Part shown: positions 36,323 to 44,857 of the stretch, one piece after another
How positions within the stretch are numbered: position 1 is the first letter of the stretch
How the letters are laid out: each line of letters begins with the position of its first letter
Assembly: GCF_036014175.1 (NCBI RefSeq)
Contig: NZ_CP107917.1
Location: 5,332,001 to 5,396,000, forward strand
Reading direction: 5' to 3'
Source of the DNA: Streptomyces sp. NBC_00443
GTDB taxonomy: Bacteria; Actinomycetota; Actinomycetes; Streptomycetales; Streptomycetaceae
Length of the DNA stretch: 64,000 nt
Notes under the pieces: model-generated
What the model was told of the DNA's origin: nothing
What the model saw: the letters and a program-made list of their open reading frames with translations, nothing else
Databases searched by the model: none
Translations under genes and position numbers: made by a program

Positions 36323-36343
36323 GTCTGAGAACAGTCTGAGAAC
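36323..36343. promoter_or_regulatory. Tandem 10-bp direct repeat with 11-bp period
   Basis: GTCTGAGAAC at 36323-36332 and again at 36334-36343. One-helical-turn spacing of identical units is typical of OmpR-type response-regulator boxes; the regulator is unknown. Confidence 0.5.
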
Positions 36344-36410
36344 CGCCGGTGTGGCGGAAACGCGACGGCACATGACGTGGCACCACACCGGTCACGAGGG
36401 GGAACCGCTC

Positions 36411-38252
36411 ATGAGCCAGCCGCCCAACCAGCCGCCCCAGGGCGGTTTCGGCGCACCGCAGGACCCGCGGCAGGGCGGCTTCGGCGCCCCGCAGCCTCCG
36501 CAGCAGGGCGCGCCGCAGACCCCGCCCCCGCCGCAGGGCGCCCCCCAGACGCCCCCGCCGCCGCAGGGCCCGCCGCAGACGCCGCCGCCCCCGCAGGGCC
36601 CGCCGCCCGGCGCCCCGCAGCCCGGCTACGGCTATCCGCAGCAGCAGCCGGCGCAGCCGGGCCCGTACCAGTCCGGCCCGTACGGACAACCGCAGCAGCA
36701 GCCGGGGCCGTACGGCCACCAGCAGCAGCCCGGTCCCTACGGCCAGCAGCCCGCTCCGGGTTACGGCTACCCGGGGCAGCCGCAGTACCCGGGCGCGCCC
36801 GGCGCCCCGCAGCCCGGCTCGCGCAACCCCTTCAAGGGCAAGCCCGCCCTCGCCATCGGTGCCGCGGTGGCGGCGCTGCTCGTCATCGGCGGCAGCGTGT
36901 ACGCGGTGACCAGCGGCGGCGACGACGATCCGAAGAAGCCGGCCGCCCAGGAGAGCGGTGACTCGAAGAACACCGAGTCCCCGTCCGACGGCCCCGACGA
37001 CGGCGGTGGCAGCGGCGGCGGCGCCGACCCGGAGAACCTCAACGGCGGCCGCCAGTCCGGCGACTCGAAGGTGCTCTGGTACAAGCCCGCGCCCGACGCG
37101 CCCGCCTCCGGCGCCGACGCCCCCGGCATGTGGATCACCGACAAGGCCGCGGTGAAGGCTGCGTACAAGCAGCTCTTCGCCTACAACGTCGGCGACGGCG
37201 AGGCCACTTGGGACCCGATCACCTTCCCGCAGAAGATCTGCGCGGTCACCCCGCAGAAGTCGTCCGACGACAAGGTCGTCGTCGCGTACATGAGCGGCAG
37301 CAGCGACCGCGCCAAGTGCAACCAGCTCCAGCAGGTCGACCTCAACACCGGCGCCAAGGGCTGGAAGGCCTCGGTCGCCAACGGCGCGCTGTTCGACAGC
37401 ACGCTCGACGTCGAACTGTCCATCACCGGCAAGACGCTGATGGTGGGCCGCTCGCAGTCCGGCACGGCGTACGACGTCAACAGCGGCAAGAAGCTGTGGG
37501 ACAAGACGAGGTTCGGCGACAAGTGCTTCCCGGACGCCTTCGCGGGCGGCGACAAGCTGATCGCCGTGGCAGGCTGCGACGCCACCGGCAGCAACGAGCA
37601 CGACGAGGTGCAGGAGCTCGACCCGGCGACCGGCAAGGTCAAGTGGACCTGGCAGTTCGACAAGGGCTGGAAGGTCGCGCGCGTCTTCTCCCTCGACCCG
37701 CTGGTTCTCTACAGCACCAACGAGGACAAGAAGCAGTGGAACATCTCCACGTTGGGCGACGACGGAAAGCGCCGCTCGCAGGTCGAGGTCGCTCTGGAGA
37801 TCGGCGCCCAGTGCGGCTGGGCCATCCTCCAGCGTGACCTGCAGGGCTGCTCCGGTGTGGCCTCCGACGCCGACACCCTCTACATGCCGACCAAGGCGAC
37901 CACCGGGGCCAACGAGATCGTCGCGATCAACCTGGCGAACGGCAAGGAGAAGTGGCGCGTCAAGTCGCCCGCCGAGGAGCCGATGCTGCCGATCAAGGTC
38001 GAGGACGGCAAGCTCCTCGCCTACGTCGACCCGTCGTACGACGCGGGCGGCCAGGTCGTGTCCATCCCGGTCGCCGGCAGCAGCCCCAAGCCGACGACGC
38101 TGCTGCAGAACCCGGCCGGCGCCGCGGACGTCGAGAACGGCTTCTTCTCGAAGGCGTTCGACTGGGCCGACGGGCGCTTCTACCTCTCGAGCACCCGGCT
38201 GAGCGGCAACGACGAAACCAAGGAGAAGCTGATCCTCGCCTTCGGCAAGTGA
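36411..38252 (+). CDS. Membrane-anchored PQQ-like beta-propeller protein with Pro/Gln-rich cytoplasmic tail, paralogue 1
   Basis: 613 residues from ATG at 36411, with GAGGGGG upstream. Residues 1-140 are Pro/Gln/Gly/Tyr-rich, with three QTPPPPQG-type repeats. A single membrane helix (about 145-166) leads to an extracytoplasmic part with an Asp/Ser/Gly linker and then a beta-propeller of PQQ_2 type (blades such as AKGWKAS, SGKKLWD, NGKEKWRV). Several Cys in the propeller could form disulfides. No enzymatic motif is seen; it may be a scaffold or sensor. Followed by a closely similar gene 83 bases downstream. Confidence 0.83.
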   Translation: MSQPPNQPPQGGFGAPQDPRQGGFGAPQPPQQGAPQTPPPPQGAPQTPPPPQGPPQTPPPPQGPPPGAPQPGYGYPQQQPAQPGPYQSGPYGQPQQQPGPYGHQQQPGPYGQQPAPGYGYPGQPQYPGAPGAPQPGSRNPFKGKPALAIGAAVAALLVIGGSVYAVTSGGDDDPKKPAAQESGDSKNTESPSDGPDDGGGSGGGADPENLNGGRQSGDSKVLWYKPAPDAPASGADAPGMWITDKAAVKAAYKQLFAYNVGDGEATWDPITFPQKICAVTPQKSSDDKVVVAYMSGSSDRAKCNQLQQVDLNTGAKGWKASVANGALFDSTLDVELSITGKTLMVGRSQSGTAYDVNSGKKLWDKTRFGDKCFPDAFAGGDKLIAVAGCDATGSNEHDEVQELDPATGKVKWTWQFDKGWKVARVFSLDPLVLYSTNEDKKQWNISTLGDDGKRRSQVEVALEIGAQCGWAILQRDLQGCSGVASDADTLYMPTKATTGANEIVAINLANGKEKWRVKSPAEEPMLPIKVEDGKLLAYVDPSYDAGGQVVSIPVAGSSPKPTTLLQNPAGAADVENGFFSKAFDWADGRFYLSSTRLSGNDETKEKLILAFGK

Positions 38253-38335
38253 GGCGAGCGGCAGTTCTTCCCTTCGCCGTCGTCCCCCACGTCCCCGCCG
38301 TGCCCGTCGTCCCCCTCCCCTGAGGTACCCACGCC

Positions 38336-40171
38336 ATGACCCAGCCGCCGCCTCCGCCGCCCAACCAGCCCCCGCAGGGCGGGTTCGGCCCGCCGCAGGA
38401 CCAGCCGCCCCAGCAGCAGGGGGGTGGCGGCTTCGGCCCGCCGACACCGCCGCCGCCTGCGCAGACACCGCCGCCCCCGCAGGGTCCGCCGTCCGGGGCC
38501 CAGCAGCCGGGGTACGGCTATCCGCAGGCACCTCAGGGGGGTCAACAGCCGACTCCGCCTGCCGGGTACGGCTACCCCGGCCAGCAGCCCGCCCCGTACG
38601 GACAGCCGCAGAACCCGTACGGCCAGCAGCAGAACCCTTACGGCCAGCAGCCCGGCTACGGCTACCCGCAGCAGACCGTGCCGCTGCACCCCCAGGCCGG
38701 CGGGCCGGGCGGTGGCGGGCAGCGGTCCAGCGGGCAGCTCGCCGTCATCGTGGCGGCGGCCGTCGTGGTGATCTCGCTGATCATCGGTGGCGTGCTGTAC
38801 GCCAAGTCCGGTGACGAGGGCGGCAAGGACGAGACCGCCAGCTCCAGCGGCGGCACCGGTGGCGGGGACGACGGGGACTCGGGCGGCGGCGTCGACGCCC
38901 CCGACGGCACCGAGAAGGTGCCCGCCGACACCAACTCCAACGTGCTCTTCCAGGTCAAGGCGCCCGACGTCGAGGACGACACCAGCGTCGTCGTGTCCGG
39001 CTCGTGGCTGACCGACGATGCGTACGTCAAGAGCGGCGTCGCCGAGATCGTCGGCTACGACCGTGACAAGGGCACCAAGCTGTGGACCGTCAAGCTGCCG
39101 GGACCGGTCTGCCAGGCCAGTAAGCACGTCAACGAGGACGGGCTGACGGCCGTCGCCTTCCAGCCCGACATGCCGACCAAGGACCGGCCCTCGTACGGCT
39201 GCAGCGAGGTCGCGGCGATCGACCTCGACGCCGGCAAGAAGCTGTGGACGAAGAGCACCGAGGTGGAGGGCAGGCCGCTGCGCTTCGACAACCTCACCGT
39301 CAGCGGCGGCACGGTCGCCGCCGGCGGGACGAGCGGCGGCACCGCGTTCGACCTGGAGACCGGCAAGCAGTTGTGGGTCCCGAAGGCCGAGGACGGCTGC
39401 TACGACCTCGGGTACGCCGGTGGCGAGAAGCTGGTCGCCGTGCGCAAGTGCGGTTCCTACGACCAGCCTCAGCTGCACATCCAGACCATCGACCCGAAGT
39501 CCGGGAAGGTGATCTCCGAGTACAAGATGGCCGAGGGCGTCGAGTACGCGAGTGTGGTGTCCACCGAGCCGCTCGTCGTGGCCGCCGAGGCCGGGCAGTC
39601 GGACGCCATCGGCATCTCGGACGTCTTCTCCATCGACAACAAGACCGGCAAGCTGCGCATCCGTATCTCCGTGCCGGCCGACCAGTTCGCGGCCAAGTGC
39701 TCCGGCGTCACCACGATCGAGCAGTGCAAGGGCGTCGTGGTGGGCAACGACCGGCTCTACGTGGAGACCGAGCAGCACAGCAGCGGCGGTGCGCGCGGCC
39801 GGACCAACGAGGTCGTCGCCTTCGACCTGGCCACCGGCAAGCAGACCGGGCAGCGGGCGGACGCGGGGGACGGCTACACGATCACGCCGCTGCGGATGGA
39901 CGGCGGCAACGTGATCGCGTACAAGCGGCCGCCGTACGACAAGGGCGGGCAGATCGTCAGCGTGGACGGTGGCAGCTTCAAGGAGACGAAGCTGCTGGAG
40001 AATCCGGCGGCGCGGTCGGTGCGGGATGTGGAGACGCGGATGTCTCCGGAGTACTCCGAGTTCATCTACTCGCAGGGGCATCTGTACATGTCCGCCGTGT
40101 ACGCGAGCGAGTTGACGAGTTCGGCCGACCCGAAGGCTCATGTGATCGCGTTCGGTACGACGGTCGAGTGA
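38336..40171 (+). CDS. Membrane-anchored PQQ-like beta-propeller protein with Pro/Gln-rich cytoplasmic tail, paralogue 2
   Basis: 611 residues from ATG. Same plan as the preceding gene: Pro/Gln/Gly/Tyr-rich tail (1-130) with NPYGQQ repeats, one membrane helix (about 133-156), an acidic Ser/Gly linker, then a propeller with DLDAGKKLWTKS, DLETGKQLW and DLATGKQTG blades. The tandem arrangement and shared opening (QPPPPPPNQPPQGGFG) indicate duplication. A strong terminator follows, so the two likely form one operon. Function unknown. Confidence 0.83.
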   Translation: MTQPPPPPPNQPPQGGFGPPQDQPPQQQGGGGFGPPTPPPPAQTPPPPQGPPSGAQQPGYGYPQAPQGGQQPTPPAGYGYPGQQPAPYGQPQNPYGQQQNPYGQQPGYGYPQQTVPLHPQAGGPGGGGQRSSGQLAVIVAAAVVVISLIIGGVLYAKSGDEGGKDETASSSGGTGGGDDGDSGGGVDAPDGTEKVPADTNSNVLFQVKAPDVEDDTSVVVSGSWLTDDAYVKSGVAEIVGYDRDKGTKLWTVKLPGPVCQASKHVNEDGLTAVAFQPDMPTKDRPSYGCSEVAAIDLDAGKKLWTKSTEVEGRPLRFDNLTVSGGTVAAGGTSGGTAFDLETGKQLWVPKAEDGCYDLGYAGGEKLVAVRKCGSYDQPQLHIQTIDPKSGKVISEYKMAEGVEYASVVSTEPLVVAAEAGQSDAIGISDVFSIDNKTGKLRIRISVPADQFAAKCSGVTTIEQCKGVVVGNDRLYVETEQHSSGGARGRTNEVVAFDLATGKQTGQRADAGDGYTITPLRMDGGNVIAYKRPPYDKGGQIVSVDGGSFKETKLLENPAARSVRDVETRMSPEYSEFIYSQGHLYMSAVYASELTSSADPKAHVIAFGTTVE

Positions 40172-40480
40172 GCTGACCCTGTCGACGACCACGGCCACGA
40201 CCACGGCCCCGTTCCTGTTCAGGAGCGGGGCCGTGTGCGTACCGTCGTACCGTCTCATCGTCCTCGAATGCGGGGAAAGCCAGAAAATCCGCCGTTCCGG
40301 GGCACTTCTCACCAGTAGGGGAGCGTAACGTCGAACAAGCGTGTAGCTTCCGGGGGCATGAAGGGCGGGGGAGCCGGGAGGGGCTTCTGTCCGCGCGGCC
40401 GGTGGGTATCCATGGTGGGGCTCCGTAGTGGGCGTTCGCCGGATTCCATCGGGCGGACCGGGGGATTTGGGGGTTGGTCG
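40172..40480. other. 309-base intergenic region
   Basis: It contains the terminator at 40202-40235 and the leader of the response-regulator gene. The open frame of that gene runs back to 40358, but the residues before ATG 40481 do not resemble a receiver domain. I see nothing else convincing. Confidence 0.6.
40202..40235 (+). terminator. Terminator after the twin propeller genes
   Basis: CACGGCCCCG (40202-40211) pairs perfectly with CGGGGCCGTG (40226-40235); an inner CCTG/CAGG stem closes the loop. It lies about 30 bases after the stop. Confidence 0.85.
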
Positions 40481-41158
40481 ATGGGAGTGCGGCTCATGGT
40501 GGTCGACGACCACCGATTGCTCGCGGAGGCGCTGGCTTCGGCGCTGAAGCTGAGGGGGCACCGGGTGCTGGCCGCGGCGGCGCCGGCCGCGGGGGCGGCG
40601 GAGCTGGTGATCACGCGGGCGCCTGAGGTGTGCCTGTTGGGGACGGCGACGCCGGCGGAGCCGGGGATGTTCGATCCGGTGGTGAGGATCAAGCGGGAGC
40701 GGCCGCAGGTGGCTGTGCTGGTGCTGGGACCGGTGCCGAGCCCGCGGGGGATTGCGGCGGCGTTCGCGGCGGGGGCCTCCGGCTATGTGCGGCATGACGA
40801 GCGGATAGAGGGTGTCGAGCGGGCGATCATGAAGGCCAGGGCGGGGGAGGCGGCGGTGGCGCCGCAGCTGCTGCAGGGGGCGTTCAGTGAGTTGCTCAAC
40901 CCGGCGGCCCAACCGGACGACGAGGGGCAGCGGTTGCTGCAGATGCTCACGCCCCGGGAGGTGGAGGTCCTGGTCCGCGTGGCCGACGGCGAGGACACCC
41001 GCCTGATCGCGGCGGGCATGGGCATCGCACCGTCGACTGCGCGTACCCATGTGCAACGGGTGCTGATGAAACTGGGCGTGGGGTCGCGGTTGGAGGCGGC
41101 TGCGTTGGCGGCTCGGACGGGGTTGCTGGATCGGGCGGGGGAGGGTGGCGGTACGTGA
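40481..41158 (+). CDS. LuxR-family response regulator with degenerate receiver
   Basis: 225 residues from ATG at 40481. The receiver-like N-terminus begins MGVRLMVVDDHRLLAEAL with the acidic pair D9-D10, but where the phosphoacceptor Asp should stand (VCLLGTATP) there is Gly54, and the conserved Lys is replaced in GYVRHDERI. The C-terminal LuxR helix-turn-helix (LTPREVEVLVRVADGE, then TARTHVQRVLMKLGV) is intact. It is therefore a DNA-binding protein probably not controlled by ordinary aspartyl phosphorylation. No kinase is adjacent. A related regulator lies at 47750. Confidence 0.87.
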   Translation: MGVRLMVVDDHRLLAEALASALKLRGHRVLAAAAPAAGAAELVITRAPEVCLLGTATPAEPGMFDPVVRIKRERPQVAVLVLGPVPSPRGIAAAFAAGASGYVRHDERIEGVERAIMKARAGEAAVAPQLLQGAFSELLNPAAQPDDEGQRLLQMLTPREVEVLVRVADGEDTRLIAAGMGIAPSTARTHVQRVLMKLGVGSRLEAAALAARTGLLDRAGEGGGT

Positions 41159-41233
41159 CACGTGAACTGCCTGCGGCGGCCTGTGGCTGCTTCGGTGGGG
41201 GTTCGCGTAGCGCCTGCGGGCGTGTGGTGGGTC

Positions 41234-41340
41234 GGGGCCGTGCCGGGGGTGTCCGTCCTCGGACCGGCGGTCGGGGTCGGGCAGGGTGGTGCCGTTTCTT
41301 GACGCCGGCCACTGCGGGCGGACACCCCCGGCACGTCCCC
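41234..41340. repeat. Long inverted repeat (22 bp arms)
   Basis: The arm at 41234-41255 is complementary to 41319-41340 with a single mismatch; the innermost 17 bases (41239-41255 and 41319-41335) are perfect. The spacer is 63 bases. A transcript would fold into a stable extended hairpin. Confidence 0.75.
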
Positions 41341-41424
41341 TTGCCGCCGTGCGCGACTGCGGCGCCGCGGGGGTGCGCCACCACCACGGCCACTCCGCCG
41401 GTCTCTTTCAAGTGCCGGTCCAGG

Positions 41425-41545
41425 CAATTTCAGCCCGTCCGGCGGTTGAGGACGAGGCCCGTTCAGGGCCGATAGCGGGGGTCTGGGGGCCGCAGGCCCC
41501 CAGGTACGGGACGCGTAGGGGCGGCGGGGGCGAGGAGTTGGGGGT
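41425..41545. repeat. Recurrent Streptomyces intergenic block with hairpin
   Basis: It starts TTCAGCCCGTCCGGCGG and contains a perfect hairpin CTGGGGGCC-GCA-GGCCCCCAG (41483-41503). I recall near-identical blocks at many sites in Streptomyces genomes; this is recall, and only one copy is in this window. Confidence 0.5.
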
Positions 41546-41565
41546 TGCCCCCGCCGGGGGCGGCG

Positions 41566-41898
41566 TTACGGTGCCGGCTCGTCTTCCGGTGAGGTCTTCG
41601 GAGGTGGCGGCGCCGCAGGCCGTAGCTTCAGCCAGGCCAGGAAGAACAGGCCCAGGAGCAGCATGCCGAGGCCCGTCCAGAGGTTGATGTTGATGCCCTG
41701 GGCCTTGTCGATCGCGGCGTCGTCGTCGGTGAGGCCCGTGATCGTGACGATGACGCCGTAGAGCACGAAGAGGCCGCCGATGATGCGCCGGATGTCGAAG
41801 AGCCGGGCGGCCGTCTCGGACTTGCCCTCAAGGTCCGCGACTTGCCGCAGCAGGTCCTTCTCGGAGGAGCCGGGGCGTTCGGAGTGGTGGTCGGTCAT
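41566..41898 (-). CDS. Small membrane protein in the symporter operon
   Basis: 110 residues from ATG. A charged N-terminal helix (about 1-35) precedes two hydrophobic segments (about 40-58 and 74-93) and a Pro-rich cytoplasmic tail. It follows the sodium/solute symporter gene by only 20 bases on the same strand, so it is probably co-transcribed and could be an accessory subunit. No named family is recognised. Confidence 0.78.
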   Translation of the reverse strand: MTDHHSERPGSSEKDLLRQVADLEGKSETAARLFDIRRIIGGLFVLYGVIVTITGLTDDDAAIDKAQGININLWTGLGMLLLGLFFLAWLKLRPAAPPPPKTSPEDEPAP

Positions 41899-41918
41899 GG
41901 GTTCTCAGACCTCCGTCG

Positions 41919-43610
41919 TCAGAAGGAGAACGGGATGTAGCAGGCCGCAGCGAGGACCACCGCGCCCCAGCCCAGCAGCGCCGGTTTGCGGTACCACGCC
42001 TCGTCTCCCGGCGCGGGCGGCTCGGCCATGCCGGGGGAGCGGGTGCCGTAGACCAGGCCCTGGAGTTCCTCCGTCGGCTTGGGGGCCGTGAAGAGGGAGA
42101 CGGCCACCATGACGACTGCGCCGGCCACGAAGCCCGCGATCGCGGAGACGAAGTTCGCGCCCTGGTCGGACGGGATCGAGATGATGTCCTGCTTGTAGAG
42201 GACGAAGTAGTTGACCATCGCCGCCGTCGTGCCCGCCAGCAGGCCCCAGAAGCCCGACTTCATCGACGCCCGCTTCCAGAACATGCCGACGATGAAGACC
42301 ACGAACATCGGCACGTTGAAGAAGGAGAAGAGGGTCTGGAGGTAGCTCATGATGTTGGAGAAGGACGATGCCAGGAACGCCGTGCCGATCGACGCCAGTA
42401 CCCCGATCGCGGTGATGAGGCGGCCGAAGCGGACGTAGTAGCCGTCCTCACGGTCCTTGACCACGTACCGCGCCCAGATGTCGGTGGTGAACACCGTGTT
42501 GAAGGACGAGATGTTCGCCGCCATGCCCGCCATGAACGCGGCGAGGAGGCCGGTCACGGCGATGCCGAGGACGCCGTTGGGCAGCAGGCCCTCCATCAGG
42601 TACGGGATGGCGTCGTTGTACTGGTAGCCCGACTCCTCGGTGCCGAAGCCGGGGACCAGGGCCGCCGCCGCGAGCCCGGGGATCATCACCAGGAACACGA
42701 TGAAGATCTTCGGGAACGCCGCGATGAGGGGAGTGCGCTGGGCTGCCGAGAGGTTCTTGGCCGACAGCGCCCGCTGGACCTCGGCGAAGTTCGTCGTCCA
42801 GTAGCCGAAGGAGAGCACGAAGCCGAGGCCCAGGACGATCGTCAGCCAGTTCGCGCCCAGCGGGTTCGCGTCGCCGATGCCGGTGCCGCCCCAGGCGGTG
42901 ACGAAGTCGTCGCCGTGGGACTTGGTCAGCGTGTCCGTCAGGCCGTCCCAGCCGCCCACCTTCTTCAGGGCCAGGATGGTGATGGGGATCAGGGCCGCCA
43001 GGATCACGAAGAACTGCAGGACCTCGTTGTAGATCGCCGACGACAGTCCGCCGAGGGTGATGTAGGCGAGGACGAAGAAGCCCGCCACGACGATCGCCAC
43101 CCATTGCGGCCAGCCCAGCAGCGCCTCGACCACGATCGCCAGGGCGTACAGGTTCACCCCGGCGATCAGGATCGCGGCGAAGGCGAACAGGATCGAACTG
43201 AGCAGGTGCGCCCCCCGGTCGAAGCGCATCAGCAGGAACTCCGGGACCGAGCGGACCTTGCTGCCGTAGTAGAAGGGCATCATCACCAGGCCGAGGAAGA
43301 CCATGGCCGGGATGGCGCCGATCCAGTACCAGTGGACGGTGTAGGCGCCGTACTGCGCACTGTTGGCGGCCATGCCGAGGATCTCGGTGGCGGCCAGGTT
43401 GGCGGAGACGAAGGCGAGGCCGGTGACCCAGGCGGGCAGGGAGCGGCCGGAGAGGAAGAAGTCGAGGCTGGTCTTCACCGAGCGCCGGGCGGCGAAGCCG
43501 ATGCCCAGGACGACGACGAAGTAGATGCCCAGCAGCGTGTAGTCGAGCCAGTTCGTGGGGAGCCGTAGCTCGGCGGCGAGGTAGGTGGGGGAATGTGTGG
43601 GGGTTTGCAT
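41919..43610 (-). CDS. Sodium/solute symporter (SSS family), probable galactose transporter
   Basis: 563 residues with about 14 membrane helices, the vSGLT-like SSS fold. Recognisable parts are the N-terminal DYTLLGIYFVVVLGIG, FLSGRSLPAWVTGL, the sodium-site region NLAATEILGMAANSAQYG, and helix FGYWTTNFAEVQRALSAKN. It starts with ATG 160 bases from the divergent galT. The gal neighbourhood suggests Na+-driven galactose (or glucose) uptake; the substrate is inferred from context. Confidence 0.88.
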   Translation of the reverse strand: MQTPTHSPTYLAAELRLPTNWLDYTLLGIYFVVVLGIGFAARRSVKTSLDFFLSGRSLPAWVTGLAFVSANLAATEILGMAANSAQYGAYTVHWYWIGAIPAMVFLGLVMMPFYYGSKVRSVPEFLLMRFDRGAHLLSSILFAFAAILIAGVNLYALAIVVEALLGWPQWVAIVVAGFFVLAYITLGGLSSAIYNEVLQFFVILAALIPITILALKKVGGWDGLTDTLTKSHGDDFVTAWGGTGIGDANPLGANWLTIVLGLGFVLSFGYWTTNFAEVQRALSAKNLSAAQRTPLIAAFPKIFIVFLVMIPGLAAAALVPGFGTEESGYQYNDAIPYLMEGLLPNGVLGIAVTGLLAAFMAGMAANISSFNTVFTTDIWARYVVKDREDGYYVRFGRLITAIGVLASIGTAFLASSFSNIMSYLQTLFSFFNVPMFVVFIVGMFWKRASMKSGFWGLLAGTTAAMVNYFVLYKQDIISIPSDQGANFVSAIAGFVAGAVVMVAVSLFTAPKPTEELQGLVYGTRSPGMAEPPAPGDEAWYRKPALLGWGAVVLAAACYIPFSF

Positions 43611-43660
43611 AAGTACTCGCTTCGTTGCGCGAACCGATACAGAGCGGAACCTACGCCGCG

Positions 43661-43760
43661 GTGTTCAGTAATTGAACACGTCAGGTGATGGTCTTTGTTT
43701 GATTGTGATGTTGACTGGGGTGGTGAGTTGTGTTTCTCTGTGTTTAGTTATGTTTGATGG
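43661..43760. promoter_or_regulatory. gal divergent promoter region with operator-like inverted repeat
   Basis: GTGTTCA-GTAAT-TGAACAC (43661-43679) is a perfect 7-bp inverted repeat between the symporter and galT. It is followed by a strikingly T-rich stretch (43690-43760) with TGTGAT at 43704-43709, TTGACT at 43711-43716 and repeated TGTGTTT/TATGTTT motifs. I recall hexamer repeats around TGTGAT as part of the Streptomyces galP1 operator, a galactose-induced, glucose-sensitive promoter. Confidence 0.7.
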
Positions 43761-43771
43761 AGGAGTCCAGT

Positions 43772-44857
43772 GTGAAGAAGACCTCGACTCGGCTGGCCGA
43801 CGGTCGTGAGCTCGTCTACTACGACCTTCGCGACGACAGCGTGCGGGACGCCGTCGACCGGCGGCCGCTGGACCGGACCGTCACCACGTCCGAGGTTCGT
43901 CACGACGTGCTGCTCGGGGACGCGGTCGCCATCGCCTCGCACCGGCAGGGACGGACCTATCACCCGCCGGCCAACGAGTGTCCGCTGTGCCCTTCGGAGG
44001 GTGAGCAGCTGAGCGAGATCCCCGACTCGTCGTACGACGTCGTGGTCTTCGAGAACCGTTTCCCCTCGCTCGCCGGTGACTCCGGGCGCTGCGAGGTCGT
44101 CTGCTTCACCTCCGACCACAACGCCTCCTTCGCCGACCTCACCGAGGAGCAGGCCCGGCTGGTCCTCGACGCGTGGACCGACCGGACCTCCGAGCTGTCG
44201 TCCCTGCCCTCCGTGGAGCAGGTCTTCTGCTTCGAGAACCGCGGCGCCGAGATCGGTGTCACCCTCGGCCACCCGCACGGGCAGATCTACGCATACCCCT
44301 TCACCACCCCGCGCACCGCCCTGATGCTGCGCTCGCTGGCCGCCCACAAGGACGCCACCGGTGGGGAGAACCTCTTCGACGCCGTCCTGCAGCGTGAACT
44401 CGCCGACCAGCGGGTCGTCCTGGAGAGTGAACACTGGGCGGCCTTCGTGCCGTACGCCGCGCACTGGCCCTACGAGGTCCACCTGTACCCGAAGCGCCGG
44501 GTGCCCGATCTGCTCGCGCTCGACGAAGAGGCGCGCTCAGAGTTCCCCAAGGTTTATCTGGAACTCTTGAGGCGCTTCGACCGGATCTTCGACGGAGGGG
44601 AACGAGGGGAGAACTCTGCGGGTGAGCCCCCGACGCCGTACATTGCCGCCTGGCACCAGGCGCCGTTCGGCACACTGGAGGAATTCGAGGGCGTGGTGCG
44701 TGAGGACTTCGCTCTTCACCTCGAGCTTTTCACCATCCGCCGCACTTCCGGCAAGCTTAAGTTTCTCGCGGGTTCCGAGTCCGGCATGAACGTGTTCATC
44801 AACGACGTGCCGCCGGAGCGCGCGGCCGAGCGACTGCGAGAGGTAGCGAGTTCATGA
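43772..44857 (+). CDS. galT: Galactose-1-phosphate uridylyltransferase
   Basis: 361 residues, taking GTG 43772, six bases after a perfect GGAGGAG; upstream in-frame TTG/ATG codons overlap that ribosome site and are less likely. It transfers UMP between UDP-glucose and galactose-1-phosphate (Leloir pathway). The active site GHPHGQ has the nucleophilic His at about 169; zinc ligands include CPLC near 70-73. First gene of galT-galE-galK; its stop overlaps galE (ATGA). Confidence 0.96.
   Translation: MKKTSTRLADGRELVYYDLRDDSVRDAVDRRPLDRTVTTSEVRHDVLLGDAVAIASHRQGRTYHPPANECPLCPSEGEQLSEIPDSSYDVVVFENRFPSLAGDSGRCEVVCFTSDHNASFADLTEEQARLVLDAWTDRTSELSSLPSVEQVFCFENRGAEIGVTLGHPHGQIYAYPFTTPRTALMLRSLAAHKDATGGENLFDAVLQRELADQRVVLESEHWAAFVPYAAHWPYEVHLYPKRRVPDLLALDEEARSEFPKVYLELLRRFDRIFDGGERGENSAGEPPTPYIAAWHQAPFGTLEEFEGVVREDFALHLELFTIRRTSGKLKFLAGSESGMNVFINDVPPERAAERLREVASS

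Larger units (their letters stand above)
36072..36410. other. 339-base intergenic region with repeat and direct-repeat element
   Basis: No convincing gene is seen. It holds the shortened Streptomyces-type repeat at 36140-36177, an imperfect GTTC-TCCC-TT-GGGA-AC inverted repeat near 36253-36268, and two copies of GTCTGAGAAC at 36323-36332 and 36334-36343 (period 11). These last lie about 70-90 bases before the start of the first proline-rich beta-propeller gene. Confidence 0.6.
41159..41565. other. 407-base intergenic region rich in inverted repeats
   Basis: No gene is supported. It holds a 22-base inverted repeat with one mismatch (41234-41255 against 41319-41340), a perfect 9-bp hairpin at 41483-41503, and a block at 41425-41545 that I recall as a common Streptomyces intergenic sequence. 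It separates the convergent regulator and membrane-protein genes, so at least one hairpin probably acts as terminator. Confidence 0.6.

Noticed and set aside
36246..38531. 761-residue minus-strand frame
   Set aside because: Antisense to the proline-rich propeller gene, low complexity, no motif.
40358..40480. Upstream extension of the LuxR regulator to 40358
   Set aside because: The extra 41 residues are Gly/Arg-rich and the receiver fold begins at ATG 40481.
38180..41161. 993-residue minus-strand frame
   Set aside because: It spans two clear propeller genes and a LuxR gene on the other strand; no recognisable domain.
41159..41565. Short open frames in the 407-base gap
   Set aside because: Arg/Gly/Pro-rich, no ribosome sites, and they overlap inverted repeats.
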